Part shown: one piece after another, positions 42,117 through 50,428 of the stretch
How positions within the stretch are numbered: position 1 is the first letter of the stretch
Layout of the letters: every line of letters begins with the position of its first letter
Source of the DNA: Oceanicola sp. 502str15
Lineage (GTDB): Bacteria > Pseudomonadota > Alphaproteobacteria > Rhodobacterales > Rhodobacteraceae
Assembly (NCBI RefSeq): GCF_024105635.1
Contig: NZ_WYDQ01000001.1
Location: forward strand, 3,844,501 to 3,908,500
Reading direction: 5' to 3'
Length of the DNA stretch: 64,000 nucleotides
The notes under the pieces: model-generated
Told to the model about the DNA's origin: nothing
Seen by the model: the letters and a program-made list of their open reading frames with translations, nothing else
Databases searched by the model: none
Translations under genes and position numbers: made by a program

Positions 42117-43699
42117 TCCGCAACCCGATCCTCCCCGGCTTCAATCCGGACCCTTCGATCTGCCGGGTGGGCGACGAGTACTTCATCGCGACCTCGACTT
42201 TCGAGTGGTACCCGGGCGTGCAGATTCACCGCTCGAAGGACCTGGTGAACTGGGACCTGGCCTGCCGCCCGCTCTCCCGTGCGAGCCAGCTCGATATGCG
42301 GGGCGACCCGGACAGCTGCGGCATCTGGGCGCCCTGTTTGAGCTATGCCGATGGCCTCTTCTGGCTCGTTTACACCGACGTGAAGCGGTACGATGGCAAC
42401 TTCAAGGATGCGCACAATTACATCGTGACTGCGCCTTCGATTGAGGGGCCGTGGAGCGACCCGATCTATGTGAGCAGCCACGGGTTTGACCCATCGCTAT
42501 TTCATGATGACGACGGGAAGATGTACTGGCTGGTGCTGCAATGGAACCACATCAGCGAGTCGATTGGCGGGAAGCCGAAGACCTCTGCCTTTGACGGCAT
42601 TCTCTGCCAGGAATGGCACCCGGAGGAGGGGCTGAGGGGAGAGATCAAGGTGATCTCCAAAGGCTCGCCGCTGGGGCTGACCGAGGGGCCGCACCTGAGC
42701 AAGCGGAACGGGTGGTATTACCTGACAGTGGCGGAGGGTGGCACGGGGTATGACCATGCGGTGACGATGGCCCGCAGCCGCCATGTGTTCGGCCCCTACG
42801 AGCTGCACCCTGACACCCATCTGCTCACGGCCAAGGACGACCCGGACGCGCCGCTGCAGCGCACCGGGCACGGGCAGATTGTGGAGACACCGGAGGGCGA
42901 GACCTATCACACCTTCCTGTGCTCCCGCCCGCTTCCGGGGCGGTTCTCGCCGCTTGGCCGCGAGACGGGCATCGAGAAATGCGAGTGGCGGGACGACTGG
43001 CTTTACGTCGAGGGTGGCGGCACGCTGGCGCATCTGGAGGTGCCTGCGCCGTTTGATGTGGAGCAGCATCCGCCGGAAGCGATCGAACGCAGGTTTACCG
43101 ACACCCTGCCGCCGGAGTTCCAATGGCTGCGCACCCCGGAGCCCGAGCGGATCTTCACCCTCACCGGCAAGGCGCTGCGGCTGATCGGGCGGGAGAGCAT
43201 TGGAAGCTGGTTCGAGCAGAGCCTTGTGGCGCGGCGGCAGGAGCACCTGAAGTATCGCGCTGCCACCACGCTGGAGGTGTTCGAGCCGACCACCTACCAG
43301 CAGGCGGCGGGCCTCACGACTTATTACAACCGATACAAGTTTCACTTTGCCGCCCTGTCGTGGAGCGCCGAACACGGGCGCTGCCTGATGCTCATGTCCT
43401 GCCCCGGCGACTGGCCGGACGGGCGGATGCAGTTTCCCGCGGCCCCCGTGCCGTTGGAAGACGGGCCCGTCGAGTTGGCCGTCGAGGTCGATCACGCGAA
43501 GCAGCAGTTCATTTACCGGCAGGGCGGCGGAAACTGGCAGCCCTTCGGGCCGGAGCTGGACGCGTCCGTGATCTCCGACGAGGGCGGGCGGGGCGAGCAT
43601 GGGTCGTTCACCGGGGCCTTCGTCGGCATGGCCTGTTTCGATATTACCGGGCAGGGGCAGACGGCCGACTTCACCCGGTTCAGCTACGATCCGACATGA
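42113..43699 (+). CDS. GH43-family beta-xylosidase
   Basis: Glycoside hydrolase releasing xylose or arabinose from oligosaccharides. The 528-aa protein has the five-blade GH43 propeller (about 1-310) with catalytic base Asp13 in FNPDPSICR, modulator Asp126 in GFDPSLFHDDDG and acid Glu191 in LGLTEGPHLSK. A C-terminal beta-sandwich (about 330-528) is typical of GH43 beta-xylosidases. No signal peptide is present, so imported xylosides are cut in the cytoplasm. Its start overlaps the AKR stop (ATGA). Confidence 0.94.
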   Translation: MIRNPILPGFNPDPSICRVGDEYFIATSTFEWYPGVQIHRSKDLVNWDLACRPLSRASQLDMRGDPDSCGIWAPCLSYADGLFWLVYTDVKRYDGNFKDAHNYIVTAPSIEGPWSDPIYVSSHGFDPSLFHDDDGKMYWLVLQWNHISESIGGKPKTSAFDGILCQEWHPEEGLRGEIKVISKGSPLGLTEGPHLSKRNGWYYLTVAEGGTGYDHAVTMARSRHVFGPYELHPDTHLLTAKDDPDAPLQRTGHGQIVETPEGETYHTFLCSRPLPGRFSPLGRETGIEKCEWRDDWLYVEGGGTLAHLEVPAPFDVEQHPPEAIERRFTDTLPPEFQWLRTPEPERIFTLTGKALRLIGRESIGSWFEQSLVARRQEHLKYRAATTLEVFEPTTYQQAAGLTTYYNRYKFHFAALSWSAEHGRCLMLMSCPGDWPDGRMQFPAAPVPLEDGPVELAVEVDHAKQQFIYRQGGGNWQPFGPELDASVISDEGGRGEHGSFTGAFVGMACFDITGQGQTADFTRFSYDPT

Positions 43700-44526
43700 G
43701 CTTTGCCAAGCTGGAAATCTTCAATGTGGAGAGCGGCCAGATCACGGCGCTGCTCGAAACCGACCGGCATATCGAAGCGCCCAACTGGGCCGGGGAGGCG
43801 CTGATCGTCAACGCCGAGGGCAAGCTGTTCCGGGTGGCGCTGGACGCGCCGGAACTGGTGGAAATCGACACCGGCGGGCACACCCAATGCAACAACGACC
43901 ACGGCCTTTCGCCCGATGGGCGTTGGTTGGTGATCTCCGACAGCAGCGAGGCCGGCGAGTCCTGCATCTACACGCTTCCGGCCACGGGCGGCGTGCCCGA
44001 GCGGATCACCATGCAGACCCCGAGCTGGTGGCATGGCTGGTCACCCGATGGCGAGACGCTGGCCTATACCTGCCGTCGCGAGGGCGTGTTCGGCATTGCG
44101 ACCATTCCCGAGGCGGGGGGCGATGAAACGGTGCTCATTGCCGGGCGCGGGCACTACGATGGCCCGGACTACACACCGGATGGCGCGCATATCTGGTTCA
44201 ACTCGGATCGGGGTGGCCAGATGAACCTCTGGCGGATGCGGGCCGATGGCAGCGAACCTGAGGAAATGACCGGCGGCGACAGTGTCGACTGGTTTCCACA
44301 TCCTTCGCCCGACGGTCGAAATGTGGTGTTTCTGTCCTATCCGCCAGGAACCAGCGGGCACCCGTTTGGCCGCGATGTCGAACTGCGGATGATGCCGGCG
44401 GCCGGCGGCGCGGCGAAAACACTGGTCAGCCTCTACGGAGGGCAGGGCACGATCAACGTGCCCTCGTGGTCACCGGACGGGCGGCGCTTTGCCTTTGTGC
44501 GCTACGCCCGCCCCGCTGAATCATAG
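43696..44526 (+). CDS. Cytoplasmic TolB-like (WD40/PD40) beta-propeller protein
   Basis: The 276-aa protein consists of repeated PD40-type blades: DHGLSPDGRWLVISD, WSPDGETLAYTC, YTPDGAHIWFNSDRGGQ, PSPDGRNVVFLSY and WSPDGRRFAFVRY. Unlike TolB it has no signal peptide and no N-terminal TolB domain. It overlaps the GH43 stop (ATGA) and closes the operon. It might bind or isomerise a sugar, or be distantly related to oligogalacturonate lyases, but it is shorter than those. Function unknown. Confidence 0.82.
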   Translation: MSFAKLEIFNVESGQITALLETDRHIEAPNWAGEALIVNAEGKLFRVALDAPELVEIDTGGHTQCNNDHGLSPDGRWLVISDSSEAGESCIYTLPATGGVPERITMQTPSWWHGWSPDGETLAYTCRREGVFGIATIPEAGGDETVLIAGRGHYDGPDYTPDGAHIWFNSDRGGQMNLWRMRADGSEPEEMTGGDSVDWFPHPSPDGRNVVFLSYPPGTSGHPFGRDVELRMMPAAGGAAKTLVSLYGGQGTINVPSWSPDGRRFAFVRYARPAES

Positions 44527-44534
44527 GCCGGATG

Positions 44535-45260
44535 TCAGGTCGCCTTGGCGACCCGGTTGGCCAGGGCCGCGAAGTTGCGCTGCGAGGCAAGGTGGAGGTA
44601 GGTGCACTCCAACTCGTCATTGCGGAACATCTGCATCACCGCTTCATCGCCCAGCGCCTTGAGCTTTTCGCGGTCGACGGAGAAGAAGCCCTGCAGCGTC
44701 CGCTTTTCGCCGGTGGGCGTGGTGTAGTTGGCCTGCATCGGCGCGAGCAGCTCCAACTCGGCCAGCCGTTTGGCATAGGCCTGCGTGCGCAGGTGCTGGG
44801 CCTGATACTCCTGCTGAAACTTGAGCACGCCCTCGAGGTACTCGGACGGCTTGCCATCCTCGGTAAACATCGCCTCGCCCTTGCCGGTGGTGTTGAGGCA
44901 AGCGGCTTCTTCGTCGACGTGCAGGGTCTGGCTGCCGGCCTCGTCCTGATGCGACAGGACAAAGGGATAGCGCCGGATATAGGCGGGCACGTAGGTGCCG
45001 AGCCAAGCCCCCTTCTTGCCGATGAAGGCGTTCTTCGACCCGTCGAGACCAAGGATCACCGAGGGCACGGGCGCGGCCGCATCTCCTGCAAAGACAATCG
45101 GGTACTCGGCAGCGCAGTGGGCAAACTCGGCGGCCGCGATCGGCACCGAGTTGACCTCGGCGGTAAAGCTGAAATTGCCCGCCGTGTTCACGCTGGTCTT
45201 ACCGTGCTTTGCCGGATTTACCGCTGTCGGTTTTTCGTAGAACAGCAACTGCTTAGCCAT
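44535..45260 (-). CDS. SapC-family protein
   Basis: Recognised from VILGLDGSKNAFIGKKGAWL and YVPAYIRRYPFVLS, the core of the SapC family (PF07277). The 241-aa protein has no clear signal peptide. Family members are linked to S-layer or outer-surface functions in alphaproteobacteria, but a biochemical role is not established. GAGGAGA lies 8 bases before ATG 45260. It converges on the xyloside operon with an 8-base gap and looks monocistronic. Confidence 0.85.
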   Translation of the reverse strand: MAKQLLFYEKPTAVNPAKHGKTSVNTAGNFSFTAEVNSVPIAAAEFAHCAAEYPIVFAGDAAAPVPSVILGLDGSKNAFIGKKGAWLGTYVPAYIRRYPFVLSHQDEAGSQTLHVDEEAACLNTTGKGEAMFTEDGKPSEYLEGVLKFQQEYQAQHLRTQAYAKRLAELELLAPMQANYTTPTGEKRTLQGFFSVDREKLKALGDEAVMQMFRNDELECTYLHLASQRNFAALANRVAKAT

Positions 45261-45520
45261 GGTCCGATCTCCTCGCCTTTTGCGTGACCGCCCCGGTGTA
45301 ACGGCTGTGAGCAAGGTTGCAAGAGGCGGGGGCTCTCATGGGGCGCGGAATGCCTCGCTGTTGCAGGCCGGGGTGTGAGCCCTGATGGCGGGGTGGAGGG
45401 GCTGTCTGCGGTGTCGCTACGTCAGTAGAGCCGGTGAGAGCGGCATAGGTACTGCGCTGGTGGTGACAGGCGTGAACCAAGTTTGGCTGGCATTCATGGG
45501 TTACTGCCAGCGATCAACAG
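45261..45520. other. Non-coding stretch upstream of sapC and before a gene remnant
   Basis: No gene can be supported here. It presumably holds the sapC promoter on its left side, although no clear -35/-10 pair is visible. Together with the following remnant it forms the longest apparently gene-free stretch in the window (about 440 bases to matB). Confidence 0.4.
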
Positions 45521-45652
45521 CTGCCGCAACTCAACGCGATGAACTTCGTGATCGAAGGCGCGCTCAAGGGCGGTGTCACCCGCAGTCTGGCGATCGACGC
45601 CCACGGCAAAGCCCTGAGCTTCGCCCTGCTCGACATGGAGCTGACTCCCTGA
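45521..45652 (+). pseudogene. Remnant: C-terminal fragment of an AtuA-associated small domain
   Basis: In frame from 45521 the translation reads LPQLNAMNFVIEGALKGG then VTRSLAIDAHGKALSFALL and ends DMELTP. This resembles the C-terminal tail of the small domain found with AtuA-family acyl-CoA/terpene utilisation proteins, which ends in a similar ALNFV...GGxTRSL..D..GK pattern; I rely on memory for that. Only about 44 codons remain, a stop lies 18 codons further upstream, and no ribosome-binding site precedes the internal ATG (45539). It is most likely a decayed gene end. Confidence 0.5.
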
Positions 45653-45664
45653 GCCTTCGCCGGT

Positions 45665-45687
45665 GGCGTGCCCGCCAAGGGCATGCC
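45665..45687. terminator. Possible stem-loop terminator next to matB end
   Basis: GGCGTGCCC pairs with GGGCATGCC (9 bp, one wobble) around GCCAA. It lies 12 bases after the remnant's stop and 12 bases beyond the convergent matB stop. No T-run, so only tentative. Confidence 0.35.
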
Positions 45688-45699
45688 CCGCGCATCATG

Positions 45700-47217
45700 T
45701 CAGGTCGCCGCAAATGTATCCTTGTAGGTCTCGCGCAGCAGGTTCTTCTGGACCTTGCCCATCGTATTGCGCGGCAAACCGTCGAGGATGACCATGCGGC
45801 GCGGGTGCTTGAAGCGGGCGAGCTTGTCCGCCACCTCCGCCTCGATGGCGGCCATGTCGGGTTTCACCCCCGGTTCGGGCACCAGGACGGCCAGCACCGT
45901 TTCGCCGAAGTCGGCATGGGGCACGCCGATCACCGCGCTTTCCAGCACCCCGGGCTGGTCGTCGAGCAGCGCCTCGATCTCCTTGGGGTAGATGTTGTAG
46001 CCCCCCGATATGATCAGGTCCTTGCCGCGCCCGACGATGGACACATAGCCCTCGTCATCCACCACACCGATGTCACCGGTGATGAAGAACCCGTCGTCCC
46101 GCAACTCTGCGGCGGTCTTCTCTGGCATCTGCCAATAGCCCTTGAACACATTCGGCCCACGCACCTCGATCTGGCCGATCTCGCCCTGTGGCAGCTCGGC
46201 GCCCGTGGCCGGATCGGTGATTTTCAGCTCAACGCCGGGCAGCGGAAAGCCCACCGTGCCGGCGCGGCGCTCGCCGTCGTAGGGGTTGGACGTGTTCATG
46301 TTGGTTTCGGTCATCCCGTAGCGCTCGAGGATGCGCTGGCCGGTGCGGGCCTCGAACTGGCGGTGGGTCTCGGCCAGCAGCGGGGCGGAGCCGGAGATGA
46401 ACAGGCGCATCGGCCCTGCCAGTTCGGCGGTGAAACGCGCGTCGCCCAGCAGGCGGGTGTAGAAGGTGGGCACGCCCATCATCGTGGTCGCGCGGGGCAT
46501 CAGGGTGAGCACCGCGTCAATGTCGAACTTCGGCAGGAAAATCATCGCCCCGCCCGCCGCGAGGGTGACATTGGTTGCCACGAAAAGCCCGTGGGTGTGG
46601 AAGATCGGCAGGGCATGCAGCAGCACATCCTCCGCGGTGAACTTCCACAACTCGGCCAGCGTGACGCAGTTGGAGAGCAGGTTCGCCTGCGTGAGCATTG
46701 CGCCCTTCGAGCGTCCGGTGGTGCCGGAGGTGTAGAGAAAGGCGGCAAGGTCATCTTCCCTGCGCTCCACGGTATCGAACTCTTCTGGCATGCCTGCCGC
46801 GCTCTGCGCAAAACTACCCTCGCCTGTCGCGTCGAGCGTGCGCAGCTCCGCGCCAAAGCGGGCGGCCACAGGGCCGAGTGCCTCGGCGCGGGCGGGGTCG
46901 CAGACCAGAAGCCGGGCGCCGCTGTTCTCGACGAAGTAGCTCACCTCATCAGCGGTGTAGCCAGTGTTCAGCGGCAGAAAGACAACGCCCGCCCGCACCG
47001 CCGCAGCATAGAGCGCCAGCGCCTCGGGGCTTTTCTCGATCTGCACCGCGAGCCTGTCGCCCGGCGCCAGCCCGGCGGCAGTCAGCGCGTTGGCAAAGCG
47101 GGCCGCCATCGCCAGAAAGGCGCCATGGGTAATCGTGCGGTCGTCGTGAAGGATGAGGAAGGGCGTCGACTTCCCTTCATGGGCTCCGAACAGCCGGTCA
47201 TAAAGCGGGTTGGCCAT
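45700..47217 (-). CDS. matB: Malonyl-CoA synthetase MatB
   Basis: MatB makes malonyl-CoA from malonate, CoA and ATP. The 505-aa protein is an acyl-adenylate-forming enzyme: P-loop FLYTSGTTGRSKGAML, ERYGMTETNMNTSNP, GDIGVVDDEGYVSIVGRGKDLIISGG and the C-terminal lysine in RNTMGKVQKNLLRE. The MTETNMNTSNP segment is typical of malonyl-CoA synthetases. It follows matA by 5 bases in a TRAP-matA-matB operon. A generic fatty acyl-CoA ligase is excluded mainly by context. Confidence 0.93.
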   Translation of the reverse strand: MANPLYDRLFGAHEGKSTPFLILHDDRTITHGAFLAMAARFANALTAAGLAPGDRLAVQIEKSPEALALYAAAVRAGVVFLPLNTGYTADEVSYFVENSGARLLVCDPARAEALGPVAARFGAELRTLDATGEGSFAQSAAGMPEEFDTVERREDDLAAFLYTSGTTGRSKGAMLTQANLLSNCVTLAELWKFTAEDVLLHALPIFHTHGLFVATNVTLAAGGAMIFLPKFDIDAVLTLMPRATTMMGVPTFYTRLLGDARFTAELAGPMRLFISGSAPLLAETHRQFEARTGQRILERYGMTETNMNTSNPYDGERRAGTVGFPLPGVELKITDPATGAELPQGEIGQIEVRGPNVFKGYWQMPEKTAAELRDDGFFITGDIGVVDDEGYVSIVGRGKDLIISGGYNIYPKEIEALLDDQPGVLESAVIGVPHADFGETVLAVLVPEPGVKPDMAAIEAEVADKLARFKHPRRMVILDGLPRNTMGKVQKNLLRETYKDTFAAT

Positions 47218-47222
47218 CGGGC

Positions 47223-48470
47223 TTACTCCTGGATCAGTGTCTTCTCGGCGGCGGAGGCGAGCGACCGCACTTCCGGGGAGGACGAAATCTCGCCGCTCGC
47301 GGCAAAGCGTTCGTGGTTCTGGGTCACGCGGGAAAGGTCGTAGAGGTAGTTCACCATCACCCCATGGGACTGTGCCCGCCCCTTGTCCGAAGTGTCGGCG
47401 CCGGCATGGATCATGTGAACCTGCGCTCCGTTGCCGAGGTGAAAGCGCGCCACCGGGTCGCGCGGCGCAGGCCCGCGGCCCTTTATGCGCGTCAGGTAGT
47501 AGGCGGCGAACTGGCGCAGGCTGGTTTCATCTTCGGCCTCTTGGCCGGTTTCCTCCATCCACGCCGCAAGGCCCGGGATGGGCGAGAGGGTCACGAAGGT
47601 GGAGAGGCCGGGCACCTCGGAAGAGAGATCTGCGGCCACCTGCTTGATCAGCGAGTTGCCAAAGGAAATCCCCGCAAGCCCCGCCTGGCAGTTGGATATG
47701 GAGTAGAATACCGCCGTATCGGCCTCGGCTTCGGGCAGGGCAGGGCGCCCCTCGGCCAGAAGCCCCTGCACCGAGCCGGGAATGCCTTGCGTCAGTGCCA
47801 CTTCGACGAAGATCAAGGGTTCCGAAGGCATCGCCGGGTGGAAGAAGGCAAAACAGCGCCGGTCGCTCGGCTCCAGCCGCCGCCGCAGGTCGGCCCAGGA
47901 GTGGATCGCGTGCACCGCCTCATAGGCTATGATCTTCTCGAGCACCTGCGCCGAAGTCTCCCATGAGATCGGGCGCAGCACTAGGAAGCCCCGATTGAAC
48001 CAGCTGGCAAAGAGGTGGCGAAAGTCGAGGTCGAGCGCCATCAGCGCCTCGTCGCCCCGCCCGAGCCTGAGCAGGTCGGCCCGCATCTCTACCAGCGCCC
48101 CCGTGGCGCCCGGCACCTGGTTGAGCCGCCGGATCAGTTCCTGTCGGGGCGGTTCGGAAGCCTCCATGAAGGCGCGGTAGCTGGCCTTGGTCTGGCCTGC
48201 ATTCAGCGCCTCCAGTGCCGCACGCGTGGCTTCCGGGTTGACCCCCATCTCGCCCGCGAGAAAGTGGAAGAACGCCAGCCGGTCATCGTCCCCAAGCGCC
48301 GCGTAACGGTCGAGCATGGCGCGGGCGAGCGCGAGCCCCGACATTTCGCCCGTGGTGCCGATGAGGTCGCGCGCAAGGTCCGGCAGTTCGCGATCGCCCA
48401 GCCGCGCGGCGGCATCCGAGCGGATGCGGCGCTCGAAGACGGTGGAGAGCAGGTCGGCGAGCAGGGTCAT
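47223..48470 (-). CDS. matA: Malonyl-CoA decarboxylase MatA
   Basis: MatA converts malonyl-CoA to acetyl-CoA. The 415-aa protein has the helical N-terminal domain (about 1-150) and the GNAT-like catalytic domain with FYSISNCQAGLAGISFGNSL, VTLSPIPGLAAWM (Ser and Pro of the active site), RFHLGNGAQVHMIH and SHGVMVNYLYDL, as in known decarboxylases. ATG 48470 overlaps the dctM stop (ATGA), so import and breakdown genes are coupled. An extended upstream start lacks support. Confidence 0.94.
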   Translation of the reverse strand: MTLLADLLSTVFERRIRSDAAARLGDRELPDLARDLIGTTGEMSGLALARAMLDRYAALGDDDRLAFFHFLAGEMGVNPEATRAALEALNAGQTKASYRAFMEASEPPRQELIRRLNQVPGATGALVEMRADLLRLGRGDEALMALDLDFRHLFASWFNRGFLVLRPISWETSAQVLEKIIAYEAVHAIHSWADLRRRLEPSDRRCFAFFHPAMPSEPLIFVEVALTQGIPGSVQGLLAEGRPALPEAEADTAVFYSISNCQAGLAGISFGNSLIKQVAADLSSEVPGLSTFVTLSPIPGLAAWMEETGQEAEDETSLRQFAAYYLTRIKGRGPAPRDPVARFHLGNGAQVHMIHAGADTSDKGRAQSHGVMVNYLYDLSRVTQNHERFAASGEISSSPEVRSLASAAEKTLIQE

Positions 48471-49783
48471 AGTTCCGGTCCCATCACGGCGTCGGGCAGC
48501 CATGTGGCGAGCCCGGGGAAGAGGCAGAGCAGCACGATACCCAACACCATGCAGGCGACGAAAGGCAGCGAGCCCTTGAGGATGGTTTGCAGCCGGATAT
48601 CGGGCGCGATGCCGTTGATGACGTAAAGGTTCAGCCCCACCGGCGGCGAGATCAGCCCGATTTCCATGTTGATCGTCAGGACCACGGCAAACCAGATCGG
48701 ATCGAACCCGGCGGTGGTGATGATCGGCAGCAGGATCGGCGCCGCCATCAGGATCACCGCCACGGGCGGGAGGAAGAAGCCTGCCACCAGCAGGAACAGG
48801 TTGATCGCGCCCATCAGAACCCAGCGGTTGGCTTCCAGCGTGCCGATCCAGTTGGCGATGGACTGGGTGATGAAGAGCGAGGACAGCATGTAGCTGAACA
48901 CCCCCGCCGCCGCGATGATGAAGAGGATCATCACGCTTTCACGGGTGCTGTCGCGCAGCACCACCCAAAGGTCGCGCGGGTTCCAGAGCCGGTAGATCAC
49001 CACGGCCACCAGCAGGCAGAGAAGCGCGCCCACGGCAGCGGTTTCCGAGGGCGTGGCGACCCCGCCGTAGAGCGCATAGAGCACGCCGAGGATGATCAGG
49101 ATGAAGGGCACCACGCGGGGCAGAATCTCGATCCGCTGGCGCCAGGTGTAGCTGGCGCCGCTGAGCAGGTTGGTGTCGCCCGAGCGCCATGTGGAATAGA
49201 GCGACCATGCCATGAAGAGCATCACCAGCATCAGCCCCGGCAGCACACCCGCAAGGAAAAGGCGGCCAATCGAGGTTTCGGTGGCGATGCCATAGACGAT
49301 CATGGTGACGGAGGGCGGAATGAGAATGCCCAGCGTGCCGCCCGCCGCGATCGAGCCCGCCGCCACCCCGTCCGGGTAGCCGCGCTTGCGCATCTCGGGG
49401 ATGCCCATCTTGCCGATGGCGGCGCAGGTGGCGGGCGAGCTGCCCGACATGGCCGCAAAGAGCGCGCAGGCCCCGAGGTTGGAAATGACCAGCCCGCCGG
49501 GAACGCGCGTCAGCCAGCGCTCCAGCGCCTCGTAAAGATCGGCCCCCGCGCGGGTGGATGAAATGGCCGCGCCCATGATGATGAACATCGGGATCGAGAG
49601 CAGGGCGAAGTTGTCGAGCTTGCCGAAGAAGATTTCCGGCAGCAGCGAGAGCGAGCGCATCCCGTCAAAGACAATCAGGAAGCCCGCAGCGACCACAAGC
49701 AACCCGGCGCCCACGGAGATGCCCGAGAACAGCACGAGAATGGTGAAAACGGCGACCAGTGCGCCCAGCAGAAGCGGGTCCAT
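48467..49783 (-). CDS. TRAP transporter 2, large permease (DctM), probable malonate
   Basis: 438 aa, standard length, about twelve helices. Conserved segments: NFALLSIPMFIIMGAAIS, GTLGILIPPSVTMIVYGIAT and VGLNLYVINGIAPD. It shares one base with the dctQ stop and overlaps matA by four bases. A MatPQM malonate TRAP system linked to matA/matB is known in Sinorhizobium meliloti, so malonate is the likely substrate. Confidence 0.93.
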   Translation of the reverse strand: MDPLLLGALVAVFTILVLFSGISVGAGLLVVAAGFLIVFDGMRSLSLLPEIFFGKLDNFALLSIPMFIIMGAAISSTRAGADLYEALERWLTRVPGGLVISNLGACALFAAMSGSSPATCAAIGKMGIPEMRKRGYPDGVAAGSIAAGGTLGILIPPSVTMIVYGIATETSIGRLFLAGVLPGLMLVMLFMAWSLYSTWRSGDTNLLSGASYTWRQRIEILPRVVPFILIILGVLYALYGGVATPSETAAVGALLCLLVAVVIYRLWNPRDLWVVLRDSTRESVMILFIIAAAGVFSYMLSSLFITQSIANWIGTLEANRWVLMGAINLFLLVAGFFLPPVAVILMAAPILLPIITTAGFDPIWFAVVLTINMEIGLISPPVGLNLYVINGIAPDIRLQTILKGSLPFVACMVLGIVLLCLFPGLATWLPDAVMGPEL

Positions 49784-50364
49784 CAGTGGCCCTCCCGTCC
49801 GTCGGTGAAGCCTGCCTCGGGGTCGAGGCCGAAGGGGGTGTCATGGCCCGCAAGCAGGGCCCAGAGGTCGGCGGCGACCTGAAGGGTGTAAAGGCCAAAG
49901 CCGAGCGGCAGCGCGAGGTAGGGCATCCAGAGCTTGGGGTTCCACGGCGAGTTGGAGGTTTCGCCCCAGTCCCACGCTTCGTGCCAGAACTCGTAGCCGT
50001 AAAACAGCATCATGCCGATCACGGCGAGGGTCAGCAGTTGAACGAAGATCGCCAAGGCCTTGCGGGCGGGGGGCGGCAGCATGAGCGGCAGCAGGTCTAC
50101 GTTCACATGGCCGCGCAGATGCTGCACGTAAGGAAGGCCCAGCATGGTGGCGGCAATGACGATGTAGGTCACGCCCTCGGTCTGCCAGACCGTCGAGCCG
50201 TTCAGCACCCAACGGATGAAGATCATCTGGCAGGTGATCGCAACGGCGGCGACGATCAGCAGCGCCGCAATGACGCCGCAGCCGGTGCTGAGGACGCCGA
50301 TGGCCCGCAGAATGGGATTGCCGCCGTGGCGTGCGGCGGGGGTGGGGTGGGCAGATCCAGACAT
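49783..50364 (-). CDS. TRAP transporter 2, small permease (DctQ), probable malonate
   Basis: 193 aa with four hydrophobic helices (about 22-44, 60-80, 98-120, 140-165) and the DctQ-type segments IFIRWVLNGSTVWQTEG and YVQHLRGHVNVDLL. It starts 64 bases after the dctP stop, separated from it by a strong stem-loop. The ribosome-binding site is weak. Its C-terminus is charged and cytoplasmic. Confidence 0.88.
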   Translation of the reverse strand: MSGSAHPTPAARHGGNPILRAIGVLSTGCGVIAALLIVAAVAITCQMIFIRWVLNGSTVWQTEGVTYIVIAATMLGLPYVQHLRGHVNVDLLPLMLPPPARKALAIFVQLLTLAVIGMMLFYGYEFWHEAWDWGETSNSPWNPKLWMPYLALPLGFGLYTLQVAADLWALLAGHDTPFGLDPEAGFTDGREGH

Positions 50365-50388
50365 CTTCGGGGGACTTTCCAGGAAAGG

Positions 50389-50418
50389 GGCGGCCCGGCC
50401 TTACGTGGCCGGACCGCC
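50389..50418 (-). other. Stem-loop between dctP and dctQ of TRAP 2
   Basis: In the transcript GGCGGTCCGGCC pairs with GGCCGGGCCGCC (12 bp with one U-G) around a 6-base loop, 10 bases after the dctP stop. No T-run follows. On the other strand the wobble becomes a C/A mismatch, so the structure is best in the sense RNA. Confidence 0.65.
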
Positions 50419-50428
50419 TGTGTTCATG

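Noticed and set aside
45385..47343. A 652-codon plus-strand frame covering matB
   Set aside because: Antisense to matB with biased composition and no motif. Only the short stretch 45521-45652, in a different context, resembles a real protein end.
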